Assembly: GCF_019278565.1 (NCBI RefSeq)
Contig: NZ_CP058988.1
Coordinates: forward strand, 3,968,001 to 4,032,000
DNA from: Cellulophaga sp. HaHa_2_95
GTDB taxonomy: Bacteria; Bacteroidota; Bacteroidia; Flavobacteriales; Flavobacteriaceae
Reading direction: 5' to 3'
Length of the DNA: 64,000 nt
Shown here: in pieces, positions 47,199 to 56,780 of the stretch
How the letters are laid out: each line of letters starts with the position of its first letter
How positions within the stretch are numbered: the stretch's first letter is position 1
Position numbers and translations under genes: made by a program
The notes under the pieces: model-generated
The model's database searches: none
Told to the model about the DNA's origin: nothing
What the model saw: the letters and a program-made list of their open reading frames with translations, nothing else

Positions 47199-48121
47199 AA
47201 AATCTCCTTATTCCGATTTTACTCTCCTGCAGTATTTTTTCATTTTCTCAAGTTATTGAAGAAGAAATTAAGCTTACCAACGCAACAATTGAGATACCTG
47301 GTACATTAACCTATCCTGAAACAAAGGGCAAGTTGCCTTTAGTTATATTCATCCACGGTTCAGGTAATCCAGACCGAAATGGAAACCAAAAAGGCACTCC
47401 CATGCAAAACAGCTATATTAAAGCTTTAGCAGATAGCTTAAATAATCATAAAATTGCTTTTTACAGGTATGATAAACGCTCCGCTAGATCTGAAAATTTG
47501 GAACTGTTAAAAGATCTAACGGTTTTAGATTTTGTAGCAGATGCTAAAGTAGCAATAGCCCATTTTAAAAACGATCAACGTTTTAGCGGCATTCATCTCA
47601 TAGGACATAGCCAAGGATCATTGATTGCTATGTTGGCCGTAAACGAAGATATAACTTCATTAATATCTATGGCAGGCGCGGGACAAACTATTGATAAAAT
47701 AATGGTGCAACAAATTTATGCGCAAAATCCAGAATTTGGGAAATTAGTTGAAGAGCATTTTCAAGAGCTAATGACAAAAGGTAGTATTACCACAGTAGAT
47801 CCTAGTTTAGTCACCATGTTTCCACCACAAAGTCAAAATTTCTATAAAACTTGGGCTTCAATTGATCCTCAGAAAGAAATTAAAAAACTACAGATTCCTA
47901 TACTCATCCTTAATGGTGATAAAGATATTCAGGTTGCTATTACTAACGCTCAAAACTTAAAAGTGGCTCAGCCAGAAGCAACTTTAATGATTATCCCTAA
48001 CATGAATCATATCATGAAAGAAGAAGATGCTGAGGTTCAAGGGTATGAAGGATACCTTGATCCTAAATATCCTATTTCACCTAAAATGATAACGGCAGTG
48101 CTTCAATTTATTTCACAATAA
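47195..48121 (+). CDS. Secreted alpha/beta hydrolase
   Basis: This 308-residue protein has a signal peptide (MKNLLIPILLSCSIFSFSQ), the oxyanion HGSGNPDRNG, nucleophile Ser139 (GHSQGS), and the acid and base of the triad in NGDKD and MNHI near the C terminus. It is a serine esterase/peptidase of the dienelactone-hydrolase/BAAT-like group; substrate unknown. It ends the DUF2089 operon. Confidence 0.88.
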   Translation: MKNLLIPILLSCSIFSFSQVIEEEIKLTNATIEIPGTLTYPETKGKLPLVIFIHGSGNPDRNGNQKGTPMQNSYIKALADSLNNHKIAFYRYDKRSARSENLELLKDLTVLDFVADAKVAIAHFKNDQRFSGIHLIGHSQGSLIAMLAVNEDITSLISMAGAGQTIDKIMVQQIYAQNPEFGKLVEEHFQELMTKGSITTVDPSLVTMFPPQSQNFYKTWASIDPQKEIKKLQIPILILNGDKDIQVAITNAQNLKVAQPEATLMIIPNMNHIMKEEDAEVQGYEGYLDPKYPISPKMITAVLQFISQ

Positions 48122-48218
48122 GCAATAGCTAAGGGTTAATTTACAACTATAGGATACTTCTTTAATGTTTTATCACAAAATAAACCCTTAAATTTGAGAA
48201 CCAACGAAACCAACCCTA

Positions 48219-50417
48219 ATGTTCAAGTTCTCTATATGTTACCTCTTTTTCCTTGCTTCACTATCTATTATCGCCCAAAATGAGGACAAACACATTGCTA
48301 TTAAATACATTCCTGAAATTCCGCAGATAGATGGTATTTTAGACGAAGGTGTCTGGGAAAAAGCAGAGAGTGCCACAAAATTTCAACAATATTTCCCATC
48401 AGATACCATACTTGCTCAGAAAGATACAGACATCAGAATGTTTTATGATGGCACTCATTTGTATATTGGTATTCGCTTAGAAACTTCAGGAAGCAACTAT
48501 GTGACTCCATCTTTAAAAAGAGATTTTAGAGCTGGCGGAAATGACAATATAAGTTTACTATTTGATACATTTAATGACGGCACCAATGCTTTTCTATTTG
48601 GTATAAATCCGTTTGGAGTCATTCGCGAAGCCTTAATTTCTAATGGTGGTGGCAGCGATGGTGGTTTTAACACTTCTTGGGATGTAAAATGGAAGGGAGA
48701 AGCTAGAAGCTTTGACAACTATTATTCTGCTGAACTTGCCATACCATTAACCTCCTTCAAATTTAAAGAAGGAGAAACCAAATGGCGATTTAACAGTTAT
48801 AGGTTTGATACACAAAATAACGAAACCAGTACTTGGGCTAAAATTCCGCAAAACCAATCTATTTATAGTTTGGCATTTATGGGAGAAATGACTTTTGAAA
48901 AACCCTTAGGAAAATACAGAACGCCTATTGCCATTATACCTTATGTAAATACGCTTGCACAGAAAGACTTTGAAACCAATGCCAGTAAGACCAATCTTAA
49001 GTTTGGGGGAGATGCTAAGGTAGCTATTGGTAATGGGATGAATTTAGACATCACTTTAAATCCTGACTTTTCTAATGTAGAAGTAGATAATTTATTTACT
49101 AACCTTACCCGCTTTGAAGTATCCTTACCTGAAAAGCGGCAGTTTTTTGTAGATAATAGCGACCTCTTTTCTAGTTTTGGTGGTAGCCAAGATGCGAATC
49201 CGTTTTTTTCCAGACGTATAGGTATCGCTAGGGACAAGAATAACAACTCTATAGAAAATAAAATTATTGGCGGCTTTCGTTTGAGTGGTAAACTAAGTAA
49301 TGACTGGCGCTTGGGCTTTTTAAACCTACAAACGGCCGAGGATTTAGAAAATGAAATTCCCTCTAATAATAACTCCATGTTTGCCCTACAACGCAAAATA
49401 TTCTCTAGATCTAATATTGGCTTGTTTTTTATCAACAGAGAAGCGTTTAAATCGTATGATTTTGTAGCTCAAGAAGATCGGTACAATAGAGTTTTGGGAG
49501 TTGATTATAATCTAGCTTCTGCTGACAATACTTGGAATGGTAAGTTTTACATGCATAAATCTTTTCAGCATGATTCCGATAATAAGGATATCTCTACAGG
49601 TGCCTATATATCTTACAATAGTAGAAAGTTTAATGTATTTTCCGATTGGGTATATATAGGAGATGACTTTAGATCTGACCTCGGTTTTATACGGAGAACA
49701 AATATTTTTAAGTTTGTAACGGGGTTTGAGCGTGTATTCTGGCCTACCGCAAGTAAAATTAACAGCCATAGTTTTGAAGTATTTCCTATATTCACCTTAA
49801 ATCCGGAGCTTGATTTTAAAACAACAGATTACACGGTACGTGCTTCTTGGGGAGCTGAGTTTGTAAACCAGACCGACGTTAATTTCAGTGTAGATAGCAA
49901 CTACACCTACCTTGTCAATGGGTTTGACCCTAGCCGAACTGCAGGTGCAATTCCATTACCCGCAAATTCTGAATACACGTATGCAACTGCCGCAATGAAT
50001 TTTAGTTCTGATTCTCGGAAAGCTTTTTCCTATTCTTTAGAACAATCTTATGGGGCATTTTTTAATGGAACAAGAGCTTCTTCTGCCGCAGAAATGACTT
50101 TACGTCTGCAACCAAAAGCGGCAATCTCCTTGTTAGTGAGTTATGATAAGATAACACTGCCAGCGCCCTACTCTAGCGCAGATTTCTGGTTAGTAAGTCC
50201 TAGTTTTGAATTTACATTTAGTAAATCAATCTTTTGGTCTACCTTAGTGCAATATAGTAATCAGCGGAATAATCTAGGTTTCAATTCGCGCTTACAGTGG
50301 CGTTTTGCTCCCTTATCAGATCTATTCATTGTGTATAATGATAATTATATCGTAAACGATTTTGAACCTAGAAATAGGTCGATAAATCTTAAATTCACCT
50401 ATTGGCTAAACATTTAA
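48219..50417 (+). CDS. CBM9-like / DUF5916 outer-membrane protein
   Basis: This 732-residue protein has a signal peptide (to about residue 19), a family 9-like carbohydrate-binding domain (about 28-200; PQIDGILDEGVWEKAE, FYDGTHLYIGIRLE) and a DUF5916 region (about 230-732) rich in alternating beta strands and ending in aromatic residues (FTYWLNI). The C-terminal part looks like an outer-membrane barrel. The function is unknown. It is followed after 10 bases by a phosphatase gene. Confidence 0.88.
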   Translation: MFKFSICYLFFLASLSIIAQNEDKHIAIKYIPEIPQIDGILDEGVWEKAESATKFQQYFPSDTILAQKDTDIRMFYDGTHLYIGIRLETSGSNYVTPSLKRDFRAGGNDNISLLFDTFNDGTNAFLFGINPFGVIREALISNGGGSDGGFNTSWDVKWKGEARSFDNYYSAELAIPLTSFKFKEGETKWRFNSYRFDTQNNETSTWAKIPQNQSIYSLAFMGEMTFEKPLGKYRTPIAIIPYVNTLAQKDFETNASKTNLKFGGDAKVAIGNGMNLDITLNPDFSNVEVDNLFTNLTRFEVSLPEKRQFFVDNSDLFSSFGGSQDANPFFSRRIGIARDKNNNSIENKIIGGFRLSGKLSNDWRLGFLNLQTAEDLENEIPSNNNSMFALQRKIFSRSNIGLFFINREAFKSYDFVAQEDRYNRVLGVDYNLASADNTWNGKFYMHKSFQHDSDNKDISTGAYISYNSRKFNVFSDWVYIGDDFRSDLGFIRRTNIFKFVTGFERVFWPTASKINSHSFEVFPIFTLNPELDFKTTDYTVRASWGAEFVNQTDVNFSVDSNYTYLVNGFDPSRTAGAIPLPANSEYTYATAAMNFSSDSRKAFSYSLEQSYGAFFNGTRASSAAEMTLRLQPKAAISLLVSYDKITLPAPYSSADFWLVSPSFEFTFSKSIFWSTLVQYSNQRNNLGFNSRLQWRFAPLSDLFIVYNDNYIVNDFEPRNRSINLKFTYWLNI

Positions 50418-50427
50418 AAAAATAATA

Positions 50428-51234
50428 TTGAGGTATAAAATACTTTGTTCCGATTTAGATGGAACCCTGCTTTCTACAAAGAGTGATGTTTCTGAACTCA
50501 CCATATCAGAGATTAAAAGAATCAACAATTCCGTAAAGGTGTATTTAGTTTCGGCTAGAATGCCTAAGGCTATGACCTATCTACAAAAAGACCTAGGAAT
50601 AGAAAATGAACCTATTGTTTGCTACAATGGGGCATTGATACTTCATGGAAGCACAATTTTAGATTCTGTTGCTATCCCCCTTCGAGTTTTAAAATCTATT
50701 TATAGCCTTGCCGAAGATCACGGAATTAAATTAGGACTTTATTATGCCGATGAGTGGTATGTTGAAGAAACGTCTGAGCGGGTTGAAAAAGAGATTAAGT
50801 ACACCAAGGCAACACCAGAATTTAGGCCATCGCCAGCTACATTTCAAGATTGGCGCTCTAGAAAAATAGAAGGAGCACATAAAGTGATGCTTATGGGGAC
50901 AAAGGCATCGTGCGATGCTATTTTCCCTGAGTTACAAAAAAACCATGATGATGCGATTGCTATTTACCGTTCTAACGATACATTAATTGAAATAGCACCA
51001 AAAAGTGTCACTAAGCTTTCTGCTATACAGAAATTATTACAAACAGAAGAAGCGCTAGCAGATGTCATAGCCTTTGGTGACAACTACAATGATATAGAAA
51101 TGCTAGAACATGTTGGGTGTGGTGTTGCGGTAGGCAATGCTAGAACAGAAGTAAAAGCCATTGCTAATTATATTGCCGAAGAAAATACTGCACATGGCGT
51201 GGCCAAATTTATCCAAGAACATCTCAGAGATTAA
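50428..51234 (+). CDS. Cof-type HAD phosphatase
   Basis: The only start in reach is TTG at 50428, giving 268 residues starting RYKILCSDLDGTLL with the HAD nucleophile motif DxDGT. Motif III/IV is IAFGDNYNDIEML. A C2-type cap (about 85-190) matches the Cof/YbjI group, which dephosphorylate sugar phosphates and pyridoxal phosphate. The gene lies 10 bases after the DUF5916 gene. Confidence 0.93.
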   Translation: MRYKILCSDLDGTLLSTKSDVSELTISEIKRINNSVKVYLVSARMPKAMTYLQKDLGIENEPIVCYNGALILHGSTILDSVAIPLRVLKSIYSLAEDHGIKLGLYYADEWYVEETSERVEKEIKYTKATPEFRPSPATFQDWRSRKIEGAHKVMLMGTKASCDAIFPELQKNHDDAIAIYRSNDTLIEIAPKSVTKLSAIQKLLQTEEALADVIAFGDNYNDIEMLEHVGCGVAVGNARTEVKAIANYIAEENTAHGVAKFIQEHLRD

Positions 51235-51272
51235 TTATATTTGGAAAAAATCATCCTTGATATTTTATATGT

Positions 51273-52535
51273 ATGAATGAAGTTTTAATTACGAATGATG
51301 CGGTTGTTTTTGGATTGTTAGCACTTTGTCTAGGGTTTATTTTTTACACCTCCTCCATCACTACAGGTTTTTGGCGTAAATTCTATAGTATCGTTCCTGC
51401 GGTACTCATGTGTTACTTACTACCTGCTATTTTAGCAAGTTGTCGTATTATTTCGGATGATCTATCTCAGCTTTATTTTATGGCTAGCAGGTATCTCCTA
51501 CCAGCTGCTTTAGTATTAATGACCTTGAGCATCGATCTTAAAGCAATTTCTAATTTAGGATCAAAAGCATTAATTATGTTTTTAACAGGGTCGGTAGGAA
51601 TTATTATAGGCGGACCTATAGCCATATTGTTGGTTTCTATATTTTCTCCAGAAACGGTAGGTGGCAATGATTTTGATGCTATTTGGAGAGGCCTTTCAAC
51701 CATTGCCGGTAGTTGGATAGGTGGTGGTGCAAACCAAGCAGCCATGTTAGAAATTTTCAAATACAATCCTGATGAATACGGCAAAATGGTATTGGTAGAT
51801 ATTGTTGTGGCTAACGTTTGGATGGCTGTTATACTATTTGGAGTAGGAAAAACAAAAGCAATAGATAAATGGTTACAAGCAGATACCTCTGCCATAGAAA
51901 CCTTAAAACTAAAAGTAAGTGCATTTTCTGCAAAAATAACACGAGTGCCCACATTGCAAGATTATATGCTGATGTTGTGCTTCGCCTTTACAGCCGTAGG
52001 AATATCACATTTTTTTGGTGATTATATAAGTGATTATCTTACCAAGAACAGTAGTGCCGTAGCAGACCCTAGTAATTTCTTGTCTTTCTTAGGTTCTAAT
52101 TTCTTTTGGATGGTGGTCATTGCCACCGCATGTGGCATCTTGTTATCTTTTACAAAAGCAAAAAATTATGAAGGTGCAGGTGCAAGTAAAATAGGTAGTA
52201 TCTTTATTTATATTCTAGTGGCAACTATTGGTATGAAAATGGATCTTACTAAAATATTAGAAAATCCAGGATTGTTAGTTGTTGGTTTTATATGGATCTC
52301 TATACATGCCTTGTTACTTATTTTAGTAGCCAAACTCATCAAAGCACCATACTTTTTCTTGGCGGTAGGAAGCCAAGCAAACGTGGGTGGCGCTGCATCG
52401 GCCCCTGTTGTTGCTGCAGAATTTCATTCTTCACTGACCTCCGTTGGTGTTTTGTTGGCCGTATTTGGCTATGTAGTAGGTACAGGAGGAGCGTTACTTT
52501 GTGCTTATCTTATGGAAATAGCTTCCAAAATGTAA
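51273..52535 (+). CDS. DUF819 membrane protein
   Basis: This 420-residue protein has about ten hydrophobic segments and the DUF819 glycine-rich motifs GSWIGGGANQAAM and GSQANVGGAASAPVVA, a two-fold repeat like that of ion- or solute-coupled carriers. The substrate is unknown. It starts 38 bases after the HAD gene. Confidence 0.88.
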   Translation: MNEVLITNDAVVFGLLALCLGFIFYTSSITTGFWRKFYSIVPAVLMCYLLPAILASCRIISDDLSQLYFMASRYLLPAALVLMTLSIDLKAISNLGSKALIMFLTGSVGIIIGGPIAILLVSIFSPETVGGNDFDAIWRGLSTIAGSWIGGGANQAAMLEIFKYNPDEYGKMVLVDIVVANVWMAVILFGVGKTKAIDKWLQADTSAIETLKLKVSAFSAKITRVPTLQDYMLMLCFAFTAVGISHFFGDYISDYLTKNSSAVADPSNFLSFLGSNFFWMVVIATACGILLSFTKAKNYEGAGASKIGSIFIYILVATIGMKMDLTKILENPGLLVVGFIWISIHALLLILVAKLIKAPYFFLAVGSQANVGGAASAPVVAAEFHSSLTSVGVLLAVFGYVVGTGGALLCAYLMEIASKM

Positions 52536-52622
52536 TATTGTGTATAAATAATTCATGTACACGCGTATTTATATCGAATTGAAATAAAAAAATAGTGATA
52601 TTTGCCCACCAAAATTAACACC

Positions 52623-53330
52623 ATGAAGAACATTTTCTTACTGTCCTTAGTTGGACTTTTCTTGATTTCCTGTTCAGGAGATTCTAAAAATTCAATGACC
52701 GTAAACGGATCTATTAAAGGTTTAAAAAAAGGAACACTTTACCTTCAACAATTACAGGATACGGTTTTAGTAAACCTTGATTCCTTAGAAATTAAAGGAA
52801 ACGGAGATTTCAGCTTTGAAGCGCCCATTGAAAATCCAGATATTTATTACCTGTATTTAATAAAAAATGATCATAACGATATAAATGATAGAATTACCTT
52901 CTTTGGAGAACCAGGTATCATTACCGTAGATACTGCTTGGGATACTTTTGATACCTCTGCAAAAATTACAGGTTCTAAGACTAATGAGAAATTAGAAGAG
53001 TATAAAAAAGGAATGTCAAGATACAACGCCAAGAATCTAGAAATTTTACAGATGCGTTTTGATCCCAAAGTAAATAAAGATTCTTTAGCTTTAGATTCTC
53101 TGATTAAGTTATCTGATAAAAATATTTACCGCAGCTATGCCTACGCGTTGAATTTTGCGTTAAACAACAAAGATTCTTACATTGCCCCTTACATTGCAGT
53201 TAATGAGGTTGCAGACGCTAATATGAAGTATTTAGATTCTATTCATAAAATGCTTACCCCTGAGGTTGCTGCTTCTAAATACGGAAAACAACTTAAAAAT
53301 TATTTAGAGGATAAAAAGAAAGAAGAATAA
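52623..53330 (+). CDS. DUF4369 lipoprotein
   Basis: I chose the ATG at 52623 (MKNIFLLSLVGLFLISCSGD), which puts a lipobox Cys17 in place; an earlier frame start adds seven residues in front of the signal peptide. The 235-residue product has a DUF4369 N-terminal domain (about 25-125, VNGSIKGLKKGTLYLQQLQD) and a helical C terminus. DUF4369 is often attached to thioredoxin-like domains; none is present here. Confidence 0.88.
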   Translation: MKNIFLLSLVGLFLISCSGDSKNSMTVNGSIKGLKKGTLYLQQLQDTVLVNLDSLEIKGNGDFSFEAPIENPDIYYLYLIKNDHNDINDRITFFGEPGIITVDTAWDTFDTSAKITGSKTNEKLEEYKKGMSRYNAKNLEILQMRFDPKVNKDSLALDSLIKLSDKNIYRSYAYALNFALNNKDSYIAPYIAVNEVADANMKYLDSIHKMLTPEVAASKYGKQLKNYLEDKKKEE

Positions 53331-53351
53331 ATTCTTATCCCGCTATAAAAC

Positions 53352-53386
53352 AAAAAACCATCCAATTACTTGGATGGTTTTTTTTT
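53352..53386. terminator. Bidirectional terminator between the DUF4369 gene and its convergent neighbour
   Basis: A 14-bp stem (AAAAAACCATCCAA with its complement) closes the loop TTAC and continues into a long T-run. Confidence 0.9.
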
Positions 53387-53404
53387 ATTGAAGCTAAGTA
53401 ATTC

Positions 53405-53674
53405 TTAACCTAATTTATTAAGTTTTTCAACTAAAACAGTAGCTTTTTCTTCTAATTCAGATTTAACACCATTCAAGTGCTTGCTTCTGCTTTCTACGTT
53501 TTTATTATTTACTTTAGCGATTAATTCATCAAAAACATTAATTGCTTCATCAATAAGTTCAGAACCTTCTTTAGAACTTTTTTTGCCGTTTGAAGCTTCC
53601 CAGAAATATACTGCTTCTATAATATCTCCTAGAACGTAATTAATATCTTTCTTTAAATCTTGTATACTTGCCAT
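53405..53674 (-). CDS. Small helical protein of unknown function
   Basis: I chose the ATG at 53674, giving 89 residues (MASIQDLKKDINYVLGDIIE); the frame extends eight residues further without need. It is all-helical with heptad-like Leu/Ile spacing and many Lys/Glu residues, no signal peptide, so probably a soluble coiled-coil protein. No family is recognised. It stands alone between a terminator and the phosphomannose isomerase gene. Confidence 0.75.
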   Translation of the reverse strand: MASIQDLKKDINYVLGDIIEAVYFWEASNGKKSSKEGSELIDEAINVFDELIAKVNNKNVESRSKHLNGVKSELEEKATVLVEKLNKLG

Positions 53675-53739
53675 TTTACTAAATTTTATTTTTTGCAAAA
53701 GTAATCTTTTTACAAGTATATCAGCACATTAAAGCACTT

Positions 53740-54708
53740 TTATATCGTAACCTCTAAAAGAGTAGCCCCGTTAGATTTTAATTCGATTGATTTTGAATTA
53801 GCAGAAACCAAAACAGTTTCTCCTTTTTTAATGCTAGCTTCTCCAAATTCATTCACTACCGTTGCGGCACCAGACACACACATAAAAATTGTAAAAGAAT
53901 CTCTATTAGAAATATCTTGTGTTAAATCTTTAGTAAGTTTAATGTAATTTGTCTTGAAATACGGACAGTCTACCATCTCATTTACGGTATCTGTAGTAGT
54001 ATCATACGCTACTTTAAAATCGTCTTTCTTGGTATAATCCATAGCATCGAGTGCCATTTCTGTATGTAACTCACGTAAATTACCTTCTTTATCTTTTCTA
54101 TTAAAATCAAATACACGGTAGGTAACATCAGATGTTTGCTGAATTTCAGCAAGCACTACTCCTGCGCCTATTGCATGTATTTTTCCCGTATTGATAAAGA
54201 ATGTATCTCCTTCTTTTACTTTCTCGTAATTTAAAAGATCTAGAAGTTTATCGTCTTCTATGCTTTTCTGATATTCTTCTTTGGTTACATCTTTATTGAA
54301 GCCAACAATTAAATCTGCTCCCTCATCAGCATCCATAATATACCACATTTCTGTCTTTCCGAAAGAATTATGACGCTTTTTAGCAAGCTCATCATTAGGG
54401 TGTAATTGAATAGACAAATCTTGTTTAGCGTCAATGAACTTAATTAATATCGGAAATTCTTTTCCAAAACGCGACACTACACTCGCACCTAAAACTTCCT
54501 CTGCATTAGTATCTATTAAATCTTGCAGTGATGTTCCTGACAAATCGCCATTTGCAACCACAGATATATCTCCTTTAACAGTAGATAGTTCCCAGCTTTC
54601 ACCAGTAATATCATTTTCAATAGGTTTACCAAAAATGTCACCTAATTTGGTTCCGCCCCACAGACGTTCTTTTAAGATTGGATTAAATTTTAAAGGATAT
54701 AAATTCAT
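53740..54708 (-). CDS. manA: Mannose-6-phosphate isomerase (type I)
   Basis: This 322-residue cupin enzyme has the metal-site residues Gln101 and His103 (QLHPND), Glu120 (KTEMWYIMD) and a later His178 (IHAIGAG). It is the short bacterial type I form that interconverts mannose-6-phosphate and fructose-6-phosphate for GDP-mannose and related sugars. It follows the PTPS/QueD gene by 29 bases. Confidence 0.93.
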   Translation of the reverse strand: MNLYPLKFNPILKERLWGGTKLGDIFGKPIENDITGESWELSTVKGDISVVANGDLSGTSLQDLIDTNAEEVLGASVVSRFGKEFPILIKFIDAKQDLSIQLHPNDELAKKRHNSFGKTEMWYIMDADEGADLIVGFNKDVTKEEYQKSIEDDKLLDLLNYEKVKEGDTFFINTGKIHAIGAGVVLAEIQQTSDVTYRVFDFNRKDKEGNLRELHTEMALDAMDYTKKDDFKVAYDTTTDTVNEMVDCPYFKTNYIKLTKDLTQDISNRDSFTIFMCVSGAATVVNEFGEASIKKGETVLVSANSKSIELKSNGATLLEVTI

Positions 54709-54737
54709 GATTTCAAATTTAACTTGTTCTGTTTTAT

Positions 54738-55154
54738 TTATTCATTATTGCCAGTGTAAGTAACAAAATTTCTTGGAGTCTCATACAAAATTACCTCCAA
54801 ATCTTTATCACTTGCAAAATGCGGTCTTAATTTATCATAAATCACCACCGCTATATTTTCTGCGGTAGGGTTTAAATTTTTAAACTCAGGAACCTCTACA
54901 TTAAGGTTCTTATGGTCAAAAGCATTCTCGATTTCGCTTTTAATCAAATCTTTTAAAATCTTCACATCAATAACAAACCCCGTTTCAGGATCTATTTTAC
55001 CCGTAATACTCACAATAAGCTCATAATTATGACCGTGAAAATTCGGATTATTACAAAGTCCAAAGATGGCATCATTTTTTTCAAAACTCCAATCAGGATT
55101 GTACAAACGGTGAGCAGCGTTAAAGTGTGCCTTTCTACTTACTTTTACTTTCAT
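54738..55154 (-). CDS. 6-pyruvoyl-tetrahydropterin synthase / QueD family protein
   Basis: This 138-residue protein has the zinc ligands His15, His40 and His42 (HGHNY) and the catalytic Cys34 in CNNPNFHGH. The CNNPNxHGH pattern is more like classical PTPS than the CxxxHGH of QueD, but both fold alike; the product could be a tetrahydropterin or queuosine precursor. It overlaps idi by 4 bases. Confidence 0.9.
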   Translation of the reverse strand: MKVKVSRKAHFNAAHRLYNPDWSFEKNDAIFGLCNNPNFHGHNYELIVSITGKIDPETGFVIDVKILKDLIKSEIENAFDHKNLNVEVPEFKNLNPTAENIAVVIYDKLRPHFASDKDLEVILYETPRNFVTYTGNNE

Positions 55155-55684
55155 GATTCAAATTTATGTTGCGTGATGTAACTGTAGAATTTTTCAAATA
55201 TAATCTTAAACCAAGCGGTATAGTGTCCCGGATTTGCAGCAATATCATTTTTGACATCTTCCGGTAGCATCCATTTCCAGTCTGCTACTTCTTCTGGATT
55301 AATTTCTGGAGAATGATCAGAATACCCCACCATAACATGATCAAGTTCATGTTCTGTTAACCCATTATCAAAAGGAGCTTTGTATATGAATGAGAAGAGT
55401 TCTTTTAGTTCTGCTTGGAAACCCATTTCTTCTTGCAGTCTTCTTTTTCCTGCTTGAATATTAGTTTCTCCCACGCGCTGATGACTACAACAGGTATTGG
55501 TCCAAAGTAGCGGTGAGTGGTACTTATGTGCTGCGCGTTGCTGCAACATAGTTTCGCCCTTCTTATTCATGATAAACACAGAAAAGGCACGGTGTAACAC
55601 CGCTTTTTCATGTGCCTCCATTTTGGGCATGGTTCCTATTTGTTCATCAGATTGATTTACAAGGATTACGTGTTCTTCTTTCAA
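55151..55684 (-). CDS. idi: Isopentenyl-diphosphate delta-isomerase (type 1)
   Basis: The start is TTG at 55684; the next ATG would remove the first strand. The 177-residue Nudix-fold enzyme has the catalytic Cys65/66 (TNTCCSHQR) and the Glu111/Glu113 region (TEHELDHVMVGY). It interconverts IPP and DMAPP for isoprenoids such as menaquinone and carotenoids. It is the first of a three-gene set with the PTPS and manA genes. Confidence 0.93.
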   Translation of the reverse strand: MKEEHVILVNQSDEQIGTMPKMEAHEKAVLHRAFSVFIMNKKGETMLQQRAAHKYHSPLLWTNTCCSHQRVGETNIQAGKRRLQEEMGFQAELKELFSFIYKAPFDNGLTEHELDHVMVGYSDHSPEINPEEVADWKWMLPEDVKNDIAANPGHYTAWFKIIFEKFYSYITQHKFES

Positions 55685-55825
55685 TTTTCTTTTTTTTTAA
55701 TCTTAGCAATGATGACGTATGCCATCCTTACAAAAATAACATCTTTATAGGATATAAAAAGTTTAAGAAAAAATAAATAAGAAGATTGTAACTAAAAGAA
55801 TGATATGAATGCGCCTTAAAAAATT

Positions 55826-56779
55826 TTAGAAGAAACGAGGTGATTTTAAATTCCCCTTAGTTTTAATGAAGTCGTAACGCAATACAATTTCAAAAGAACC
55901 ATCATTAAAACTTGTGTTTCCTAAATCTGTAGTCTCTCGATCATAAGCAATCCCAATTAGGAACCCTTCCGAAACATTAAAACCAACCATACCACTTACG
56001 GCGGCACTCCAACGGTAAGCAGCTCCTAAAATTAATTTATCATTAATCATAAAGTTTGCAGAAGCATCTACTTGTAATGGCGCACCTTGCACTAATTTGG
56101 TTAATAAAGCTGGTTTAAACTTTAAATTAGGATTTAATTCCCAAACGTAACCGGTAATAAAATAAAAGTTCATTTGTTCCTTAGCAGTGGATAGCGAAGA
56201 TTCGTCAAAGTGTGAAGTTTCTAAAAAGCGAGGCACAGACAATCCTGCATAAAACTTTTCCGTATGATAGTAAACCCCTGCGCCTATGTTAGGAGACAAT
56301 CGGTTACTAATATCCTGTTGTAATGTTTGATCAGCTGCATACTGGTTGAGTTCAGAATATCTAATATCTAATAAATTGATACTTCCTTTTAGTCCAAAAC
56401 TTATTTTTGCCTCGGTAGAAACGGGAATGGTATACGAGAAATCTACATCAAAATTAGTTTCAGAAGTTGGCCCAATTTTATCATTGACGATAGACAGTCC
56501 TAAACCTACTCCTCTATACCCTATTGGAGAATGCACATTAAATGTTTGTGTTGTGGGTGCCCCATCTAACCCTAACCATTGAGACCTGTGCAATAAACCA
56601 ACGGACATATGCCCTCTTGAGCCTGCATAACCAGGGTTTACACTCACCGTATTATACATATATTGCGTGTATTGTGCATCTTGTTGCGCAGTAACACTTG
56701 TGGTATGTAAGAAGCCTACTAAGCATAGTATGCCAAAAACCCATTTGTAATAAGAGGTATTAAGATGTAAGGTTTTCAT
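55826..56779 (-). CDS. PorP/SprF-family outer-membrane protein
   Basis: This 317-residue protein has a signal peptide (to about residue 31, TSVTAQ) followed by QDAQYTQYMYNTVSVNPGYA, the PorP/SprF signature, and a beta-barrel to the C terminus. SprF-like proteins are paired with type IX-secreted proteins bearing gliding-type (type B) C-terminal domains and help their export or anchoring. It starts 1 base after the stop of exactly such a protein, so the pairing is direct. Confidence 0.94.
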   Translation of the reverse strand: MKTLHLNTSYYKWVFGILCLVGFLHTTSVTAQQDAQYTQYMYNTVSVNPGYAGSRGHMSVGLLHRSQWLGLDGAPTTQTFNVHSPIGYRGVGLGLSIVNDKIGPTSETNFDVDFSYTIPVSTEAKISFGLKGSINLLDIRYSELNQYAADQTLQQDISNRLSPNIGAGVYYHTEKFYAGLSVPRFLETSHFDESSLSTAKEQMNFYFITGYVWELNPNLKFKPALLTKLVQGAPLQVDASANFMINDKLILGAAYRWSAAVSGMVGFNVSEGFLIGIAYDRETTDLGNTSFNDGSFEIVLRYDFIKTKGNLKSPRFF

Positions 56780-56780
56780 A